From positions 1 through 36,030 of the forward strand of contig NXFV01001487.1 of assembly GCA_002803225.1 (NCBI GenBank): 36,030 nt of DNA. Direction: 5' to 3'. Shown here piece by piece: positions 10,035 to 21,780 of this stretch. The notes under the pieces are model-generated. The model saw only the letters and a program-made list of their open reading frames with translations. It did no database searches and was not told the origin of the DNA. The translations under genes and the position numbers were made by a program. The DNA comes from Gamarada debralockiae. Lineage: Eukaryota > Ascomycota > Leotiomycetes > Helotiales > Hyphodiscaceae. Within the stretch, counting starts at the first letter, position 1, and each line of letters starts with the position of its first letter.

Positions 10035-10927
10035 GGTTGAGACCAAAAGAGCGTAGTGTGCAAATTAAACAATAGAGAATGGCTGTAGTTGGGAAAACAA
10101 TTCAAAAGAATGACCGAGTGCTGCAAAAACGAACGTAAAGACTGTGATGAAGTTGAGAACGAAGAAAGGTGCTAGTGTTGGGGCATGGCAACGATTTTAT
10201 GAAGATGGGTGTATGCCGTGTCATGGCATGTTACATCGAATCAACGTTTTGACATGATCCCACAAGGCTGGCAAGACAGAAACTGACGTTCACTGGAAAG
10301 CAAACCTCCAGCAGGAAATAGGACCTTATTTCGGACTCTTGGCCGGCATTTAACCATACTGAGAATGGATGAAGACGGTATGACTAGCAGGCATCGTGAA
10401 AATCCTTCTAGACGTTGGGGGCAAAAGCTGGAGATTCAGACGGCATTGGAGAATACCTAAGAGTAAACGAGGCTCGTGATATGGGAACTCCGTCGCCAGC
10501 AGGGTTTTCGCAAAAGAAAGAGGAGACGGGACAGGCTCTTTCCCTGGATTGGATGCACGACTGGGATGAAACGGAGAGATTTGACATAGTCGCTGGCCAT
10601 TGACCGTTGACCCTCGGTGTCACAGGCGTCGATTGGGAGGAAACGCACGGAGTAGTTCGGGGCTTGTGTTTCAAAGATTGAGGCTGTGTTGATGCAGAGC
10701 CTCTTGTTTGGAAGGTGTGGAAGGGAAATAGGGGGGTTGTGGCTTAAAGCAACCTGATTGGGCGGGTTTGAAATTAACTAAATCGCCGACGCCGATATCA
10801 CGTGGTTCAGCCTTCTCGAAAAGGAAAATCAACCACCTGGAATCGAAGAACTTCAATTTCAAGCAACAACCAACCACATCTCCTCCTCGTCCCTCACGCT
10901 CTCTACGAAGACATACTGACAATCGAG
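10035..10927. promoter_or_regulatory. Divergent intergenic region between the GPI-protein and BUD13 genes
   Basis: About 890 bp separates the start codons of two divergent genes, so this stretch should hold both promoters. Short open stretches at 10408-10674 (both strands) have no protein-like features. A CT-rich tract just before the BUD13 start (about 10880-10920) resembles the pyrimidine-rich leaders of fungal housekeeping genes. No TATA box or named operator is convincing. Confidence 0.45.
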
Positions 10928-11899
10928 ATGTCACTATCTAACTATCTCGCCCAAAAGTACCTCACAGCCTCCCCCGCACCCGGAGCCTCAAGCTCCAAAA
11001 AGCGCAAGCGTAAGCAACCCAAAGAAGCTTCGAGTGGCCTCATAATAGCAGACGACGACGCTCTAGGCTGGACATCCCAACCTACTGAAGCCGACGGAGA
11101 CGACGGCCGACCCCTCACCATAGGCACTGGCAGTGCCGAATTCCGCAAAGCGAAAAAGAGCACCTGGAAGACAGTCGGCGCGCCAGCTCCCAAAGACTCT
11201 GAACAAGATGCCGCAGACCGAATCATAAATGAGGCAGCAGCTGAGAAAAGAGTTGATGATGATGAGGGACCTGTGGTTGAGGATGATGCTGGTGTGGTGA
11301 AGATGGGCGATGGTACGCATGCGGGGTTGCAGAGCGCCGCTGCAGTCGCGAAGCAGTTCGAGAAGCGGAAACGAGAGGAGAAAGAAGCTTGGGAGCGTGA
11401 ACAAGGAAAGCACGGCAAGGCGTCTGAAGAGACGGTCTACAGAGATGCGACGGGGAGGAGGATAGATATCAGTATGCGGCGGGCGGAGGCGAAGAAGGAG
11501 TTAGATGAGCAGGCAAGGAAGGAGAGGGAGGAGAGAGAGATGCAGAAGGGAGATGTGCAGAGACTCGAGAAGGAGAGACGGAGGGAGGAACTGGATGAGG
11601 CGAGATTTATGCCGGTTGCGAGGAAAATCGATGACGCAGATATGAATGAAGAGTTGAAGGAAAGGGAGCGGTGGAATGATCCTGCGGCGCAGTTCTTGAG
11701 TAAGAAGGAAAAAGGGAAGAGTGCGAGTGGAAAGCCGTTGTACAAGGGTGCTGCGGCGCCGAATCGATATGGGATCCGTCCTGGTCATAAATGGGATGGT
11801 GTGGATAGGGGGAATGGATGGGAGGCAGAAAGATTCAAGGTCTTGAACAGAGCCTCGAGAAACAAGGACCTCGAGTATACTTGGCAGATGGACGCGTAG
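10928..11899 (+). CDS. BUD13: Pre-mRNA-splicing factor Bud13/Cwc26
   Basis: A single exon of 323 residues. The ATG at 10928 is chosen because it gives MSLSNYLAQKYL, the conserved N-terminus of the family; the open frame upstream has no ATG. After a basic patch (SSKKRKRKQPK, about 20-35) comes an acidic, low-complexity middle. A charged helical region follows (QFEKRKREEKEAWEREQ, then many Lys/Arg/Glu heptads, residues about 140-235). The conserved C-terminal Bud13 domain starts near residue 167 with TVYRDATGRRIDI and closes with NRYGIRPGHKWDGVDRGNGW. In yeast, Bud13 forms the RES complex with Snu17/Ist3 and Pml1 on the activated spliceosome, aiding splicing and nuclear retention of unspliced RNA. 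The long charged helix and the closing motif both fit this. It converges with the TFIIF-alpha gene, with 260 bp between stop codons. Confidence 0.93.
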   Translation: MSLSNYLAQKYLTASPAPGASSSKKRKRKQPKEASSGLIIADDDALGWTSQPTEADGDDGRPLTIGTGSAEFRKAKKSTWKTVGAPAPKDSEQDAADRIINEAAAEKRVDDDEGPVVEDDAGVVKMGDGTHAGLQSAAAVAKQFEKRKREEKEAWEREQGKHGKASEETVYRDATGRRIDISMRRAEAKKELDEQARKEREEREMQKGDVQRLEKERRREELDEARFMPVARKIDDADMNEELKERERWNDPAAQFLSKKEKGKSASGKPLYKGAAAPNRYGIRPGHKWDGVDRGNGWEAERFKVLNRASRNKDLEYTWQMDA

Positions 11900-12159
11900 G
11901 TTTATCCTGTCTCACGAAGAATCGAAGAAATTGCATTCAATGTTTTATATTTTGTTTCTATTGACCATAGCTTGCGTATCGCATGAGGCCCAAAGTTCAT
12001 CGCACCGACCTCTCAGAGGGTCTTCCTCCAGCATTATCACGCACGTACGCACGGTAACCACTGCCTACTTCCGCGTCTCATATTCCCAATACCCTCCATC
12101 TAATATGGCGACTCTCCACCAACACCTAGCCATACTATGATAACCGTCCTCTAACAAAT

Positions 12160-14663
12160 CTATTTCGGCCGCAGCAATTTATCGGCACTATAAGACGAGT
12201 TGTCCTTCACCATTTTTATGAACTCCGCCTTATTCGTTTGCTGACCTTCGATATCTCCAACCCTACCCTGAAACAGCTTCATCAGCGCGCCAATTGTGAT
12301 ACCCTCTGCTGGAAGAGCTGCCGCAATTTCGTGAGGTTGAATTGGTCCAGCTCCAGGGCGTGGGGGTGACTGCGAACGGCCTGCACCAGCTGCTGCTAAT
12401 ACACGTCAGTGACTGTATACAGAAAGATATAAGAGGAAAAAGAAATGCATGACATAGAGCGACACATGAGTCTCCTTTGCTCGCCAGTCGTATGAGAAAA
12501 CGTCTGACGGCTGCTTCTCATCCACTCGACAGAGCATGTACCATAACAGCGTGAAGGGGAGGGTTTTAATGACGAAATTATCGCATACTTTGTGTCTGAG
12601 CAGCGGGGCTACCAGCACGGCTTCCTCCAGCTCCAATGGAACCAGCTCTTCCGGGCGTTGGACTACCTGCCCGTGAGCCGCCAGGGGTTCCAGTTCCACC
12701 TATACGAAGCTTGATCTTCTTCGGTTTGCTGACGTCAGATACCTCGCCTCCTGTAGCCTCTCCGTCACTCATAGCATTGCCATGAACCGGACTGGGGTTT
12801 GGAGGTGCTGATTGGATCTCTGAAAGTTTGGATGGCGCCACAGTTAGCTTTATGATAGAGGATTTGCGAGGGTTTTGATTTGATGCAGATTGGGGAGCGG
12901 AGGGAGCAGGTGATATGGGTCGTGATCCAGGAATTGGTGTTGACGTACCGGTAGGCTGGGATGCGTGTTTCTTCTTGTGCTTCTTTCGAGACGATTCATT
13001 ACCACTTGACTCGGAGAGGTTAGGAGATCCTGGTCTCTTGAGGCTCTTGGCCTTCTTGAGAGGATCAGAATGCTTTGGGCGGCCAGAAGGCGTATTGGTT
13101 CCTTTTGATGACGCGCCAGAGGGAAGTTTTGATTCCATTCTGGCCTTGGCCTTGGCTTCTTCATCCTTTCGCTTGTCAATCTCCGCTTGCTTCTCCTCAT
13201 CAGAAGTATCATCGTCACTCTGTATTCCATAAGCAGTGCAAAGATACCATTGGCTGACCAAAACATACCGAAGAAGACTCAAAGGGATTGCTTGACTTGT
13301 CACTCTCATATATGTAGTTCTTCTCGCGTTTCTTGAGTGCCTTGGTGACACCCTTGCCTAGCAACTTCCGTCGTTCCTCTTCTTTCTTCTCTTCAGCAAG
13401 TTCTTTATCCACTTCAGCCTCCACGGCAAGATCAAAGATGTTGGCTCCAAGCTGTTCTCGCTTGATCCTACCCTGTGCTTCCTTGACCTCTTCGTCCTGA
13501 TCCGGCTCAACGGTAGGCTGCTCATCGTCATCTTGGAACAGGTCATCTGCCTCGAAGTCTAGTTCGTCTGCATCCTCGGTCTCCCGTTTGCTCGAGTTTT
13601 TGAAGGAATTGCTCTCGCCCTTAACCGTGTAGAAAGACCGACCCCCAAAGTACATGAGATTTCGAGACTCTTGTGCTTCTTTCTCCAACTTTGCTTTTTC
13701 GTGGGTCTGCATTGACCATCTGGTTTCCTTCGCACCCTTGCTGAGACGTGATTCCGCCTCCTCGATTGTGAAGGTCTTGAACTGAGCTTTTTGAGTGAAC
13801 TTATACCACTTTTCAGCCGGTATCATTCTGAAAGACGAGCCTTCAACTACGAAGATCACGTTGGTATCGGAGAGAGCTGCCTCATAATTGCCAAACCACG
13901 CATTCTTTCCATCCGCATCCTCCAGGTGCCAAGGCAGGGCTTCCTCGTATCTCAAGTCGGATTTCTTTTTATCCTCCTCGGTCTTGTCTGTCCTATAAAT
14001 CTGCTGGGTCTTCGGAAGTCTGGTAGTTTGGCCTTTCTTTGCTGCTGCCGATGCGTTATTTCCAGTCGGCGCAATCTGGGCAAGATCTGCTGCTCTTCGA
14101 GCGTCTTTCTCAGCCTTCGCGATTTCGGCTTTCTCTCGTTCCTTTGAATCCATTGTCTCATCACCGGCCACTTCCTCTTCCTTGCCATCTTTGCCAACAA
14201 TTGCCCGTGGATCTCTCCTATGTAAGACAACAGGTCGCGTAAATTCATCTTGGTTTGAGGGGTCGATGTCCTTTTTACTGTTGAATTTGGCAATATGATA
14301 TCTCAGGCCTTCGCGGAGTGCTCGCTTTGTTGTAGTGAGTGGGAAATCTGTATATTCTCCCTCTGGAGGATGTGTCCAACCACCGTACATCTGTGGGGCG
14401 TTTGCGCCATTAGGGGGCATTGGGCGTTGAGGGCCCCGCGCTGGTCCCGTGCCGTTCGAAGGGGCTTGGCCAGGCGGTCGGGCAGTTGGCATTAGTCCAT
14501 TTGGTTTTGCTGCAGATGAACCAGGAGGCAAGTTTGGTCGTCGAGCTGGCTTCTTGCGCGGCCGCAGAGGGTCAGCAGGTTTGGGCTTGCGAATGAACTG
14601 AGGAGGCCCTCCATTTGGAGTGGGAGTCTGCCCATTTGACAGGCCAGATGGGGAGGCGCTCAT
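12160..14663 (-). CDS. TFG1: Transcription initiation factor IIF, alpha subunit (Tfg1/RAP74)
   Basis: Three exons on the minus strand: 14663-13269, 13219-12589, 12395-12160. Introns are 49 bp (GTATGT...TACAG) and 193 bp (GTATGC...CTGAC...TTAG), and the spliced frame gives 753 residues. The ATG at 14663 (MSASPSGLSNG) is the first in frame. Residues 1-100 are Pro/Gly-rich. The RAP74 N-terminal region that pairs with the beta subunit spans about 105-310 (ALREGLRYHIAKF near 111; YEEALPWHLED near 244; PAEKWYKF near 283). An acidic stretch (DDLFQDDDEQ) and a Lys/Glu-rich helix (EEKKEEERRKLLGKGVTKA) follow, then a long Ser/Pro/Lys linker (KKHKKKHA, PKKIKLRIGG). The last exon encodes the C-terminal winged helix (QPHEIAAALPAEGITIGALMK...KAEFIKMVKDN). 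TFIIF binds RNA polymerase II and helps start-site selection and elongation. Alternative acceptors three bases apart at the last intron cannot be separated by eye. Confidence 0.93.
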
Positions 14664-15544
14664 TGTGAAGGGGGTGAGGAGTCGTGAGAGTATCGCAAAG
14701 GGCTTCTTGCCTGTCGTTCGAAGGTGAGGAGCACAGCGCAATCGCCAGCGCTTTTGTGCCTGCCTAGTCGGTGTTCATGAGGGAAGGTGATGTCTCGTCG
14801 TGATGTGTGTAGAGGATTTTAATTACCGTGATGGCAGAGAAGATTTCACGACGCAGGGAGTATTCGTTGTCGTAGCAGGAGCTGTTGTGCGAATAGTGTC
14901 GAGGAGGATGGTTTTTTGTTGCTTTCAGGCGTTGACTGCTTTTCTTTGAGTGAGGTAGTTGCGATCCCAGTCAGTTCATGATGACGCTAGCCCCCTTACA
15001 GTTAAACACTTAATGATCCACTAAATTCGACAAACAAATCAATGGACGGCAAGGCGTTTTTGCAGGTGAAATACAGGAAAGTGAACTGTTCTGATACCAT
15101 CTTCACTGAACAATCACGCGGGTTACCTATTACTTCACCATTGCCCCCGTTAATTCCCCTTTCACTCAATTCACAGCATTTTCCGTGTATTGGGAAGAAC
15201 CTGATCAATTCTCGGCACTCCAAGACCATGGACGAGGCTGGCCCTCCATACAAGCATTTTATCCAGCCAGACCAGTCACGAACTGGTTGAGGGGGACTCC
15301 GGGCATAATAGGCGTGTGAGCAGTGGCAAAGTCAGCCCCGGGTTGAAACGCTTGATTTTCATCAATCTTTCAAGGAATCACGGCGGTCGGGTCGAGTCAC
15401 GTGATCGATCAATCTCAACTCTCCCATCCGATTTAAACAGCAATAAAAGCTTCGTTCCCTGCATTGCCACACTTTGGAGTCACCAAGAACGCGTTGTGCT
15501 CTAGGAGATCTCTACATCAGATCTAATTTCACGCGTCTTCTACG
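14664..15544. promoter_or_regulatory. Shared promoter region of TFIIF-alpha and the Cid1-like gene
   Basis: About 880 bp lies between the two start codons, which face away from each other. Small open frames at 15002-15290 and 15316-15504 have no recognisable features. A CACGTGATCGATC sequence near 15400, containing an E-box-type CACGTG, lies about 145 bp before the Cid1-like start. An AAACAGCAATAAAAGC tract follows it at about 15434. Whether any of these is used is unknown. Confidence 0.4.
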
Positions 15545-18500
15545 ATGTTTCCGTCGCAGGAGCCAACGGGCCAGCCCCGACCCCCACAAGAAGGAAATCT
15601 CGAGGACCGCCTTCGAGGTCTCATCCTGAACAATGCGATTTCAAACCCGCCCCCGGAAATCGCTATACAACATCCGGCCTTGCGTCCTCTTCCTCCTCAC
15701 ATGTTAATGGCCACTCCGGAAGATCAGCAAGTATATCTGGCTAGAATTGCTGCAGCGCCTCACCCTGACCCACGAGAACCTTCAATACCCCAGGGACAGC
15801 AAGCTCAAGGACAGCAACCGCAAACAGGCCGCAAGAGGCTTAATCAAGCCCAACGACGGCAAATGAATTCGCAATTGTCGATTCCCATTGATCCAAGGCC
15901 GAATCAAAACGCACCACCTGTTCTAGGATATGGTAATGCTCAGCAATCATGGTCGCCTCAATACTACAGTGGAAATGCCCAGCCATCATACAACCAAAGA
16001 TTTCCCCAGCAATCCCCTCAATATCCACAACCTGCCTCGCCTTATTCTCCACACGGCATGTACCAGCAAGGTCCTCAGCCATCACCGAGATACCAGCATG
16101 GCAACCAGCAATTTCATCCTCGGCAAGGCCAATATCACTCCCAGCAACAGCATCAACCAGGAAATTTCAATCCCGCCGGAGCAGGCTACGTGCGACCTCA
16201 ACCACAAAATCGCCAACTTTTTCAGCCTGGCGCTCCCACCGGTCAAGGCCGGGGTCGACCGTTGATACGCCAAGATCCCGAGGATCTTGCAGCCCAAAGC
16301 GCACACCTGGAAAGATTATTGCAAGAGTCAGTGCTGAATGTAGGAATCGACCCTGAGGAAGAAGCCGAGAAAGAAGCATTCAGAGCTGTAGTAGAGAAAG
16401 CTTGCCGTGAAGCCATCCGCGACTATGAGCAGCAAGAGCTCGGCAACCCAAAGTTCGACGCACTCTCTGTCGAATTGAAGTGTTTTGGGAGTATGAGTTC
16501 CGGTTTCGCTACAAAAGGCTCAGACATGGATCTTGCACTCCTTACACCGCATTCCCAGCCTCCAGCCGATTCTCCCAAATCTCGCATCCCTCGAATACTG
16601 GAGAAGAAGTTGCTAGATGCTGGGTATGGCGCTCGACTTCTTACAAGAACAAGAGTTCCCATCATCAAACTCTGTGAAAAGCCAACTGAAAAATTGAGGG
16701 CTGATTTACTGGAAGAGCGTACGAAATGGGAGAACGGTTTTGCAGAAGATAAGGATGAAATAGAAGCACCTCCTGAAGTTGAAGCCCGCGACGATGGAAA
16801 TGAGGCAAGCGATGTGAAATCATTGACAAGCCCAGTTCCAAGTCCTACAGAGCCTGCGCCTCACAAGAAAGCGGGTAGTCATGGAGATCACCTAACTCAG
16901 CTCAAGCAGAAAGAAAACCAGCCAATCGCTGATTACTACAATAATGCAAAGCGGGTCTTGCGGAAGCTGGGAGGCTTTGACTTGTCAGTAAGCTCGCCTG
17001 AACCCAATGCCGAGCAGTCGAGGGTACTCAACGATGTTTGCAAAGCATTCATCTCAGGGCTGTCATCCGAGCCCCTTTCAATGCGACTACGCACTTATAA
17101 ATCCATATCGCCACTTTTCGATGAATCCGCAGAGTTCGTTCAACGATCTCTCAATGGCATTTGGACACAGATTGAAGGAGAGCGGTTGGCTCTCGCATTC
17201 GATAATCGTCCATTGACTGAGGCCAACGAGAGACGTGAATCCGAATGTTTGGCTCAAGTTGTGGCCTGGCGACAGCTCCAGGACAAATGCGGTCCTTTTA
17301 CTGAGCCTCTGGTCTACAATCGACAGCTATACGTGGCCCACGAGAGGCTGAAGAACATGAGCTCGCTAGGGCTGGTTTTCCTCGAGCAAATCCAGCATGA
17401 GCAGCCGAGCTCCTACGCGGCGAGAGCACACAGACTCATGGATGATCTCAAAGGCGGTGAACAGGCAGATTCGGATGCCGTTACCCCTATCATCATTGCG
17501 CATTATGTGTCCGGCATCAACAATCCCCAGATCAAGGAACACATGCAAAAGATTGCACACCCTCAATGGACCTTTAACGACATCATCCTCCATCACAAAG
17601 GACTTCAACTCGCACTCGACTACGAGCACGCACTGAAGAAAGATCTTTACGCGGATGAGGATCGTTCATATATTGAGCAATACATTACGTTCCTTCGAAG
17701 TCGCAAAGCTCATTCAGAATCACCGGTTATTGATCCCGTTCTCCTGGCAAAGATTCGCACCCTTCCAGATCCCACCCAAATCTCCTTGAATAAACCTCGG
17801 GATCGATACAGAGACCATCTGGAATTTCCGAAGACAGGCATTGGTATCCAATGCGACATCAACTTTTCAGCACATCTCGCCCTCCACAATACACTTCTCC
17901 TCCGCTGCTATTCCCATAGTGATCCACGTGTCCGACTCTTAATCTTGTTCGTCAAACACTGGGCCAAAGTCCGAGGCATCAACACACCATATCGAGGGAC
18001 TCTCAGTAGCTACGGCTATGTCCTAATGGTGTTGCACTACCTCGTCAACGTTGCATTCCCATTCGTCTGCCCCAACCTTCAAGACCTCCGCAAAGACCCA
18101 CCATCCTATCTTCCACCGGCCGAAATCGAAGCTCGAACAACATGCAAGGGTCGAGACGTGCGGTTCTGGAGAAATGAAGCGGAGATTAAGGATTTCGCGA
18201 ACAGAGGGCTGTTGAATCAAAATAAGGACTCCGTTGGTTTCCTCCTCAGAGGCTTCTTCGAATATTTCGCGCAAAATACCCAGATGTCTACAGTTCAGTG
18301 CCGAGGATTTGACTGGGGCAGAGAGGTACTGAGTTTAAGAACCCAAGGTGGAATTCTGACGAAGCAGGAGAAAGGCTGGACTGGTGCTAAGACCGTGATT
18401 GAGACCACCACCATCGCTGCGCCACCGACACCCTCTACTCCAGCGATGAAAGTCAGCAGCCCTAGTGTACCTCCCGATGGAACCGACGTAGTTGTGGACG

Positions 18501-18871
18501 AGAAAACAGAGGAGGTCAAGACGCCCAAGCTGCCGATTAAGACCATGGAAGAGACGAAGGAGATCCGTCATCGTTACCTTTTTGCCATTGAAGATCCATT
18601 TGAACTGGATCACAATGTCGCTCGCACAGTAGGTGAGCTTCTCATCCCGTTGCGGTGCCATGCTAACTCCTTCTCATAGGTCACTCACAACGGCATTGTG
18701 TCCATTAGAGACGAATTCCGAAGAGCATGGCGAATCATTAAAAACGTTGGCAAAGGCAGCAGAAACGAGGGATTATTGGATCCAGGATCAACCGACAACG
18801 ATACGAAGGGAGCGTTGCAAGAATTGTTGGATTTGATTCATGGTCCGGAGCCAAAGGCGAGCACAACATAA
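15545..18871 (+). CDS. Cid1-family nucleotidyltransferase (poly(A)/poly(U) polymerase-like)
   Basis: Two exons, 15545-18628 and 18680-18871, with a 51-bp intron (GTAGGT...GCTAAC...CATAG); the product is 1091 residues. Residues about 75-240 are Pro/Gln-rich and look disordered. The polymerase-beta-type catalytic core starts near 290. CFGSMSSGFATKGSDMDLALL holds the GS motif and the DxD pair (Asp327, Asp329). The third metal Asp is likely Asp771 in GIQCDINFSAHLALHNT. The central domain continues with LLILFVKHWAKVRGIN, SYGYVLMVLHYL near 825, and the PAP-associated segment (SVGFLLRGFFEYFAQ) near 895. Exon 2 finishes the core with HNGIVSIRDEFRRAW. Cid1-type enzymes add A or U residues to RNA 3' ends, and some control checkpoint mRNAs or RNA decay. 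Nucleotide preference cannot be read here. About 440 residues separate the DxD pair from the third Asp, far more than in S. pombe Cid1 (about 60). The insert is helical and acidic in parts. Confidence 0.88.
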
Positions 18872-20324
18872 GTGCCAATCTTATCCGAGAACGGGTCTAG
18901 CAGCGCGAGAGAATTCTTGGACTTCAGGTCGACCCTTTTTAAATGAGGTTGACATAAGTTCAGGTAAACCGCGAAGGGGCCAAATATATCCGAATGGGTG
19001 GATGGTTTGCCTTGGCCTGGGTTGTTTGGGTTGGGTTGGGATGCTGGCTGTCGTGGAAGCTGGCATTGTATGAGTTCCAAGAGACACATGGATAGAGTGG
19101 CACTCGATGAATTTACGATAATTGCTCAAGGTTCCAGTGGACGATGGTAGTGCTTGCTAAACTCTGCAATGGTTGGGAAGGATTGAATGACCAGACGAAC
19201 ACCAAATGAAAACCCCTTCTTGTATCCAATCACCCTAGACCGCGAAAAGTTCCCACGACGTAGTTGCCGTTTCAGTCAGTTGGCAACCAGGAAAGTTTCC
19301 TTTCCAGTCATTCAAAGCGATAGGGCAAGTCGGGTTTGACGGTATCTGAATCTGCTGATTTTTTATAAAGGAAGTGTGTCCTTCCGACTTTCGGTGCGGT
19401 CAATGAGGTAGTGTCTAAGCTATGGAAGGTGAACATTGAACGAAAAGCCAACCGGGCTACGGCGTCAGTTGCCTAACATTTCGTTTGTTCAACTACTCCC
19501 AGCATATCGATAATACCGAAAGTAGAAGGGCTCAGTCATGATTAAAGAACTTTCCTGCGAGTCTGAATTGGGTTTGTATCAAAAGTTCGAAACGACCAAA
19601 AAATCTATTGCCAGGCGACTGACGGAACGATCTCCGTTGGGTACCAAATCGTATCATCAAAGTGTTGCCTGTGCAGTTATCGTCGCGAAACTGTCAAATC
19701 TCCTCCAATCTAGCAGATATCCAGATAGAAAATTCACGACTGCAAGTTCTTGCAACAGCATCGCCGAAAGCCGTTGTTTTGCCAAATACAGTGCATGTCG
19801 AATCTTCCATCTCGCATTCCCACGTGCGGTCCCAAGTCTGGGAAACCCAGAACAGATCTTGGTTCTTGTGCCAGTCTTCACCGCTAGGATCCGTGCGCAA
19901 TTATGCCTCCACCCAGGCTGAGAGATTGCTTCCATATTTTTGGTGTTTACTAACGAATCCAGGGATGGGAATCTAGAAGCGTTCCTTCGTCTGCATTGTA
20001 GCGAGTTGGAGAATGCTGCTCTGCTTCCCCATTCGCGCTCTTCACTAATTGCACTCTTCCCGCCTCGCGGCTACTCAGTGTCAAGCGTCAAACAAGGCGG
20101 TCAGTTTATTCTGTGTATCATAATGTCTGTGCATCCATCGTGTGATAGGTTTCTAGGAGGAAGGGCTTGTTTGCTAAGCACAAGTCTTCATCCCTTCGTG
20201 GTTTTGTGAGTTCGAAGGGTGCATTTTGAAGATTGGGAGAATTCGATCAAGTGACAGGTCTGTGACTATGAATCCAACTTCTACGGTGCGCACAATTAAC
20301 TTCATCACCTCCTTTGATCAAAAA
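18872..20324. other. Intergenic region, no confident gene
   Basis: Overlapping open stretches at 19538-19976 occur in several frames and on both strands. One plus-strand frame (19662-19976) contains VVLPNTVHVESSIS, faintly like the N-terminal part of FAD-linked oxidases, but the rest does not follow that family, so I do not call it. A G-rich run of TTGGG words lies at about 19005-19045. No RNA gene was recognised. Confidence 0.4.
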
Positions 20325-20361
20325 GGACTCAATCCCTCAAGTCATTTGAGGGTTTGAGTCC
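20325..20361. repeat. Inverted repeat able to form a hairpin
   Basis: Two 16-base arms, GGACTCAATCCCTCAA and TTGAGGGTTTGAGTCC, pair with one mismatch across a 5-base loop (GTCAT). The hairpin lies just upstream of the receptor pseudogene. There is no U tract after it, and fungal Pol II does not use this type of terminator. It may be chance, a mobile-element footprint or a remnant of a palindromic target. Confidence 0.75.
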
Positions 20362-20379
20362 ACTACTCACGCTATCTTC

Positions 20380-21350
20380 GAACCCAACCGTCGGCCATTT
20401 GCTTCTTCCGACACCAGCTAACGCAGAAACAGGAACCGATAGATCCAGCTTTCGCTGGCGAATCACGTGTTTCACGGATCTTGATTGGAAGTATCTTGCC
20501 GCCCGTGTTTGCGTCAATATTTGTTCTGGCAAGGTTCTATTCACGAGGATTCATTCTGCAGAATTTGGGATACGATGACACGTGGATTCTGATCTCTTGG
20601 ATTAATCCCATTCCTCCGGCAGCAGCCTCCGCCAACGAAGCGTCCAGATCTTTGGAGGAATTGTCCTGACAGTCCTAAATTGCCGCCTTATGGAGCTAGA
20701 CAACATATCCATAACGAACTTAACCAAGAGCTATCCAGCATAACACATCAACTACAACTAGCCTTTGCTTCTCGAATCATCTACCAGCTTTGTTTAATGA
20801 CAACCAAAATCGCGATCTGCGAGTTCTACAGAAGGATTTTCTCGGATCCCTCTGATGCTATCTGTTGTTTCTAATGTAACCCGATATCCTGGCACTCGCA
20901 TTTCTGGTCATATCTAGGGAATTGGGAGATTGACAAACCTACAAAATGTATCAACAATACCCACCCCCCCAACCTTGTGTACGCCTCCGCGATCCTGAAC
21001 GTGCTTGTAGATATCCTTGTGCTTGTTTTCGCTGTCCCTAGAATCCGTAGGCTTCGATTCCCCCAGCTAATTATGTTGCTTCAGCTGATTTGTCATAGTT
21101 GCTCTGAAAATTGCAATGAAACAGAAAGCCAGTCTGCTCGTCATAGTAAGTCTAAGTCTGCTTGCCATGGTTGCCGGAATCGTAAGACTTGCGCGGGCCT
21201 TGAGCCTCTACACAAGCAAAGACACCCCTGTAAGTTGGAACTTCTATTCACCCTCTGACAGTTCCAGCATTCTAGGGGATCCGTACGATATCGCCATCTG
21301 GAGCTCAGTCGAAGTCAACACAGGTCTCTGCTGTGCCTCCTCCGTCTCCG
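20380..21350 (+). pseudogene. PTH11-like / fungal rhodopsin-domain membrane receptor pseudogene
   Basis: Fragments in order, but in different frames, match the seven-helix fungal rhodopsin-domain family (PTH11-like receptors and related integral membrane proteins). They are SILPPVFASIFVLARFYSR with LGYDDTWILISW (about 20485-20605); LAFASRIIYQLCLMTTKIA with CEFYRRIF (about 20755-20850); YASAILNVLVDILVLVFAVP and IRRLRFP (20977-21063); SLLVIVSLSLLAMVAGIVRLA (about 21125-21200); and DIAIWSSVEVNTGLCCAS (about 21285-21345). The linker between the first two, around 20680, keeps a Tyr-Gly...His trace of the usual extracellular loop. Stops and frameshifts occur between the blocks, and the C-terminal tail is lost where AT-rich repeat DNA begins near 21410. 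Family members sense surface or host cues; this copy cannot make the full protein. Confidence 0.78.
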
Positions 21351-21409
21351 CACGCATCTCGCCAACCACTCCAAACTCGAAAAATAAGCGGGGTGGAGAG
21401 GGCTAGGAA

Positions 21410-21520
21410 CAGTGCGGTTTTTAATCAGCGATTATTAGTAAGCAATCGATTGCCGATTGTATTACATAAGGTATTCAATCATAATCGCAATCGATTACTA
21501 ATCGATTACTTATTAATATT
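21410..21520. repeat. Clustered ATCGATT palindromes in AT-rich DNA
   Basis: The words AATCGATTGC, AATCGATTAC and AGCAATCGATT recur several times in both orientations between about 21420 and 21510, beginning where the receptor pseudogene loses homology. Such nested palindromes make a short region with strong self-pairing. The origin is not clear; it may mark the start of an old AT-rich insertion. Confidence 0.5.
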
Positions 21521-21780
21521 CGCACTAAATCCTCCTACCCCTTACCCCTTACTACTATTTTTTTCTATTTCTCCTTTTTTTTAGTTCTTATATATTAATT
21601 CTTAATAATTTTGTTACTTAACATAGTTTCTAAAGTAAACTCAAGTGCTCTTTTAGATATAATTACTTAAGAATTACTTTAATTAGTAAGACATAGGCAA
21701 CTCAAAAGAGACGCTATATCATTTGATTATATGTACAGTAAGATTATCTCTTTTAGAGACTACTTATACTATGTAATTTT

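Noticed and set aside
10408..10674. Small open frames on both strands between the GPI-protein and BUD13 genes
   Set aside because: They overlap each other, lack domain or signal features and sit in the shared promoter region.
19662..19976. Possible N-terminal fragment of an FAD-linked oxidase (VVLPNTVHVESSIS)
   Set aside because: Only about 14 residues resemble the family; no FAD-binding motif or further blocks follow in any frame.
20325..20361. Hairpin as a bacterial-type terminator
   Set aside because: The DNA is fungal nuclear, no T run follows and no gene ends just before it.
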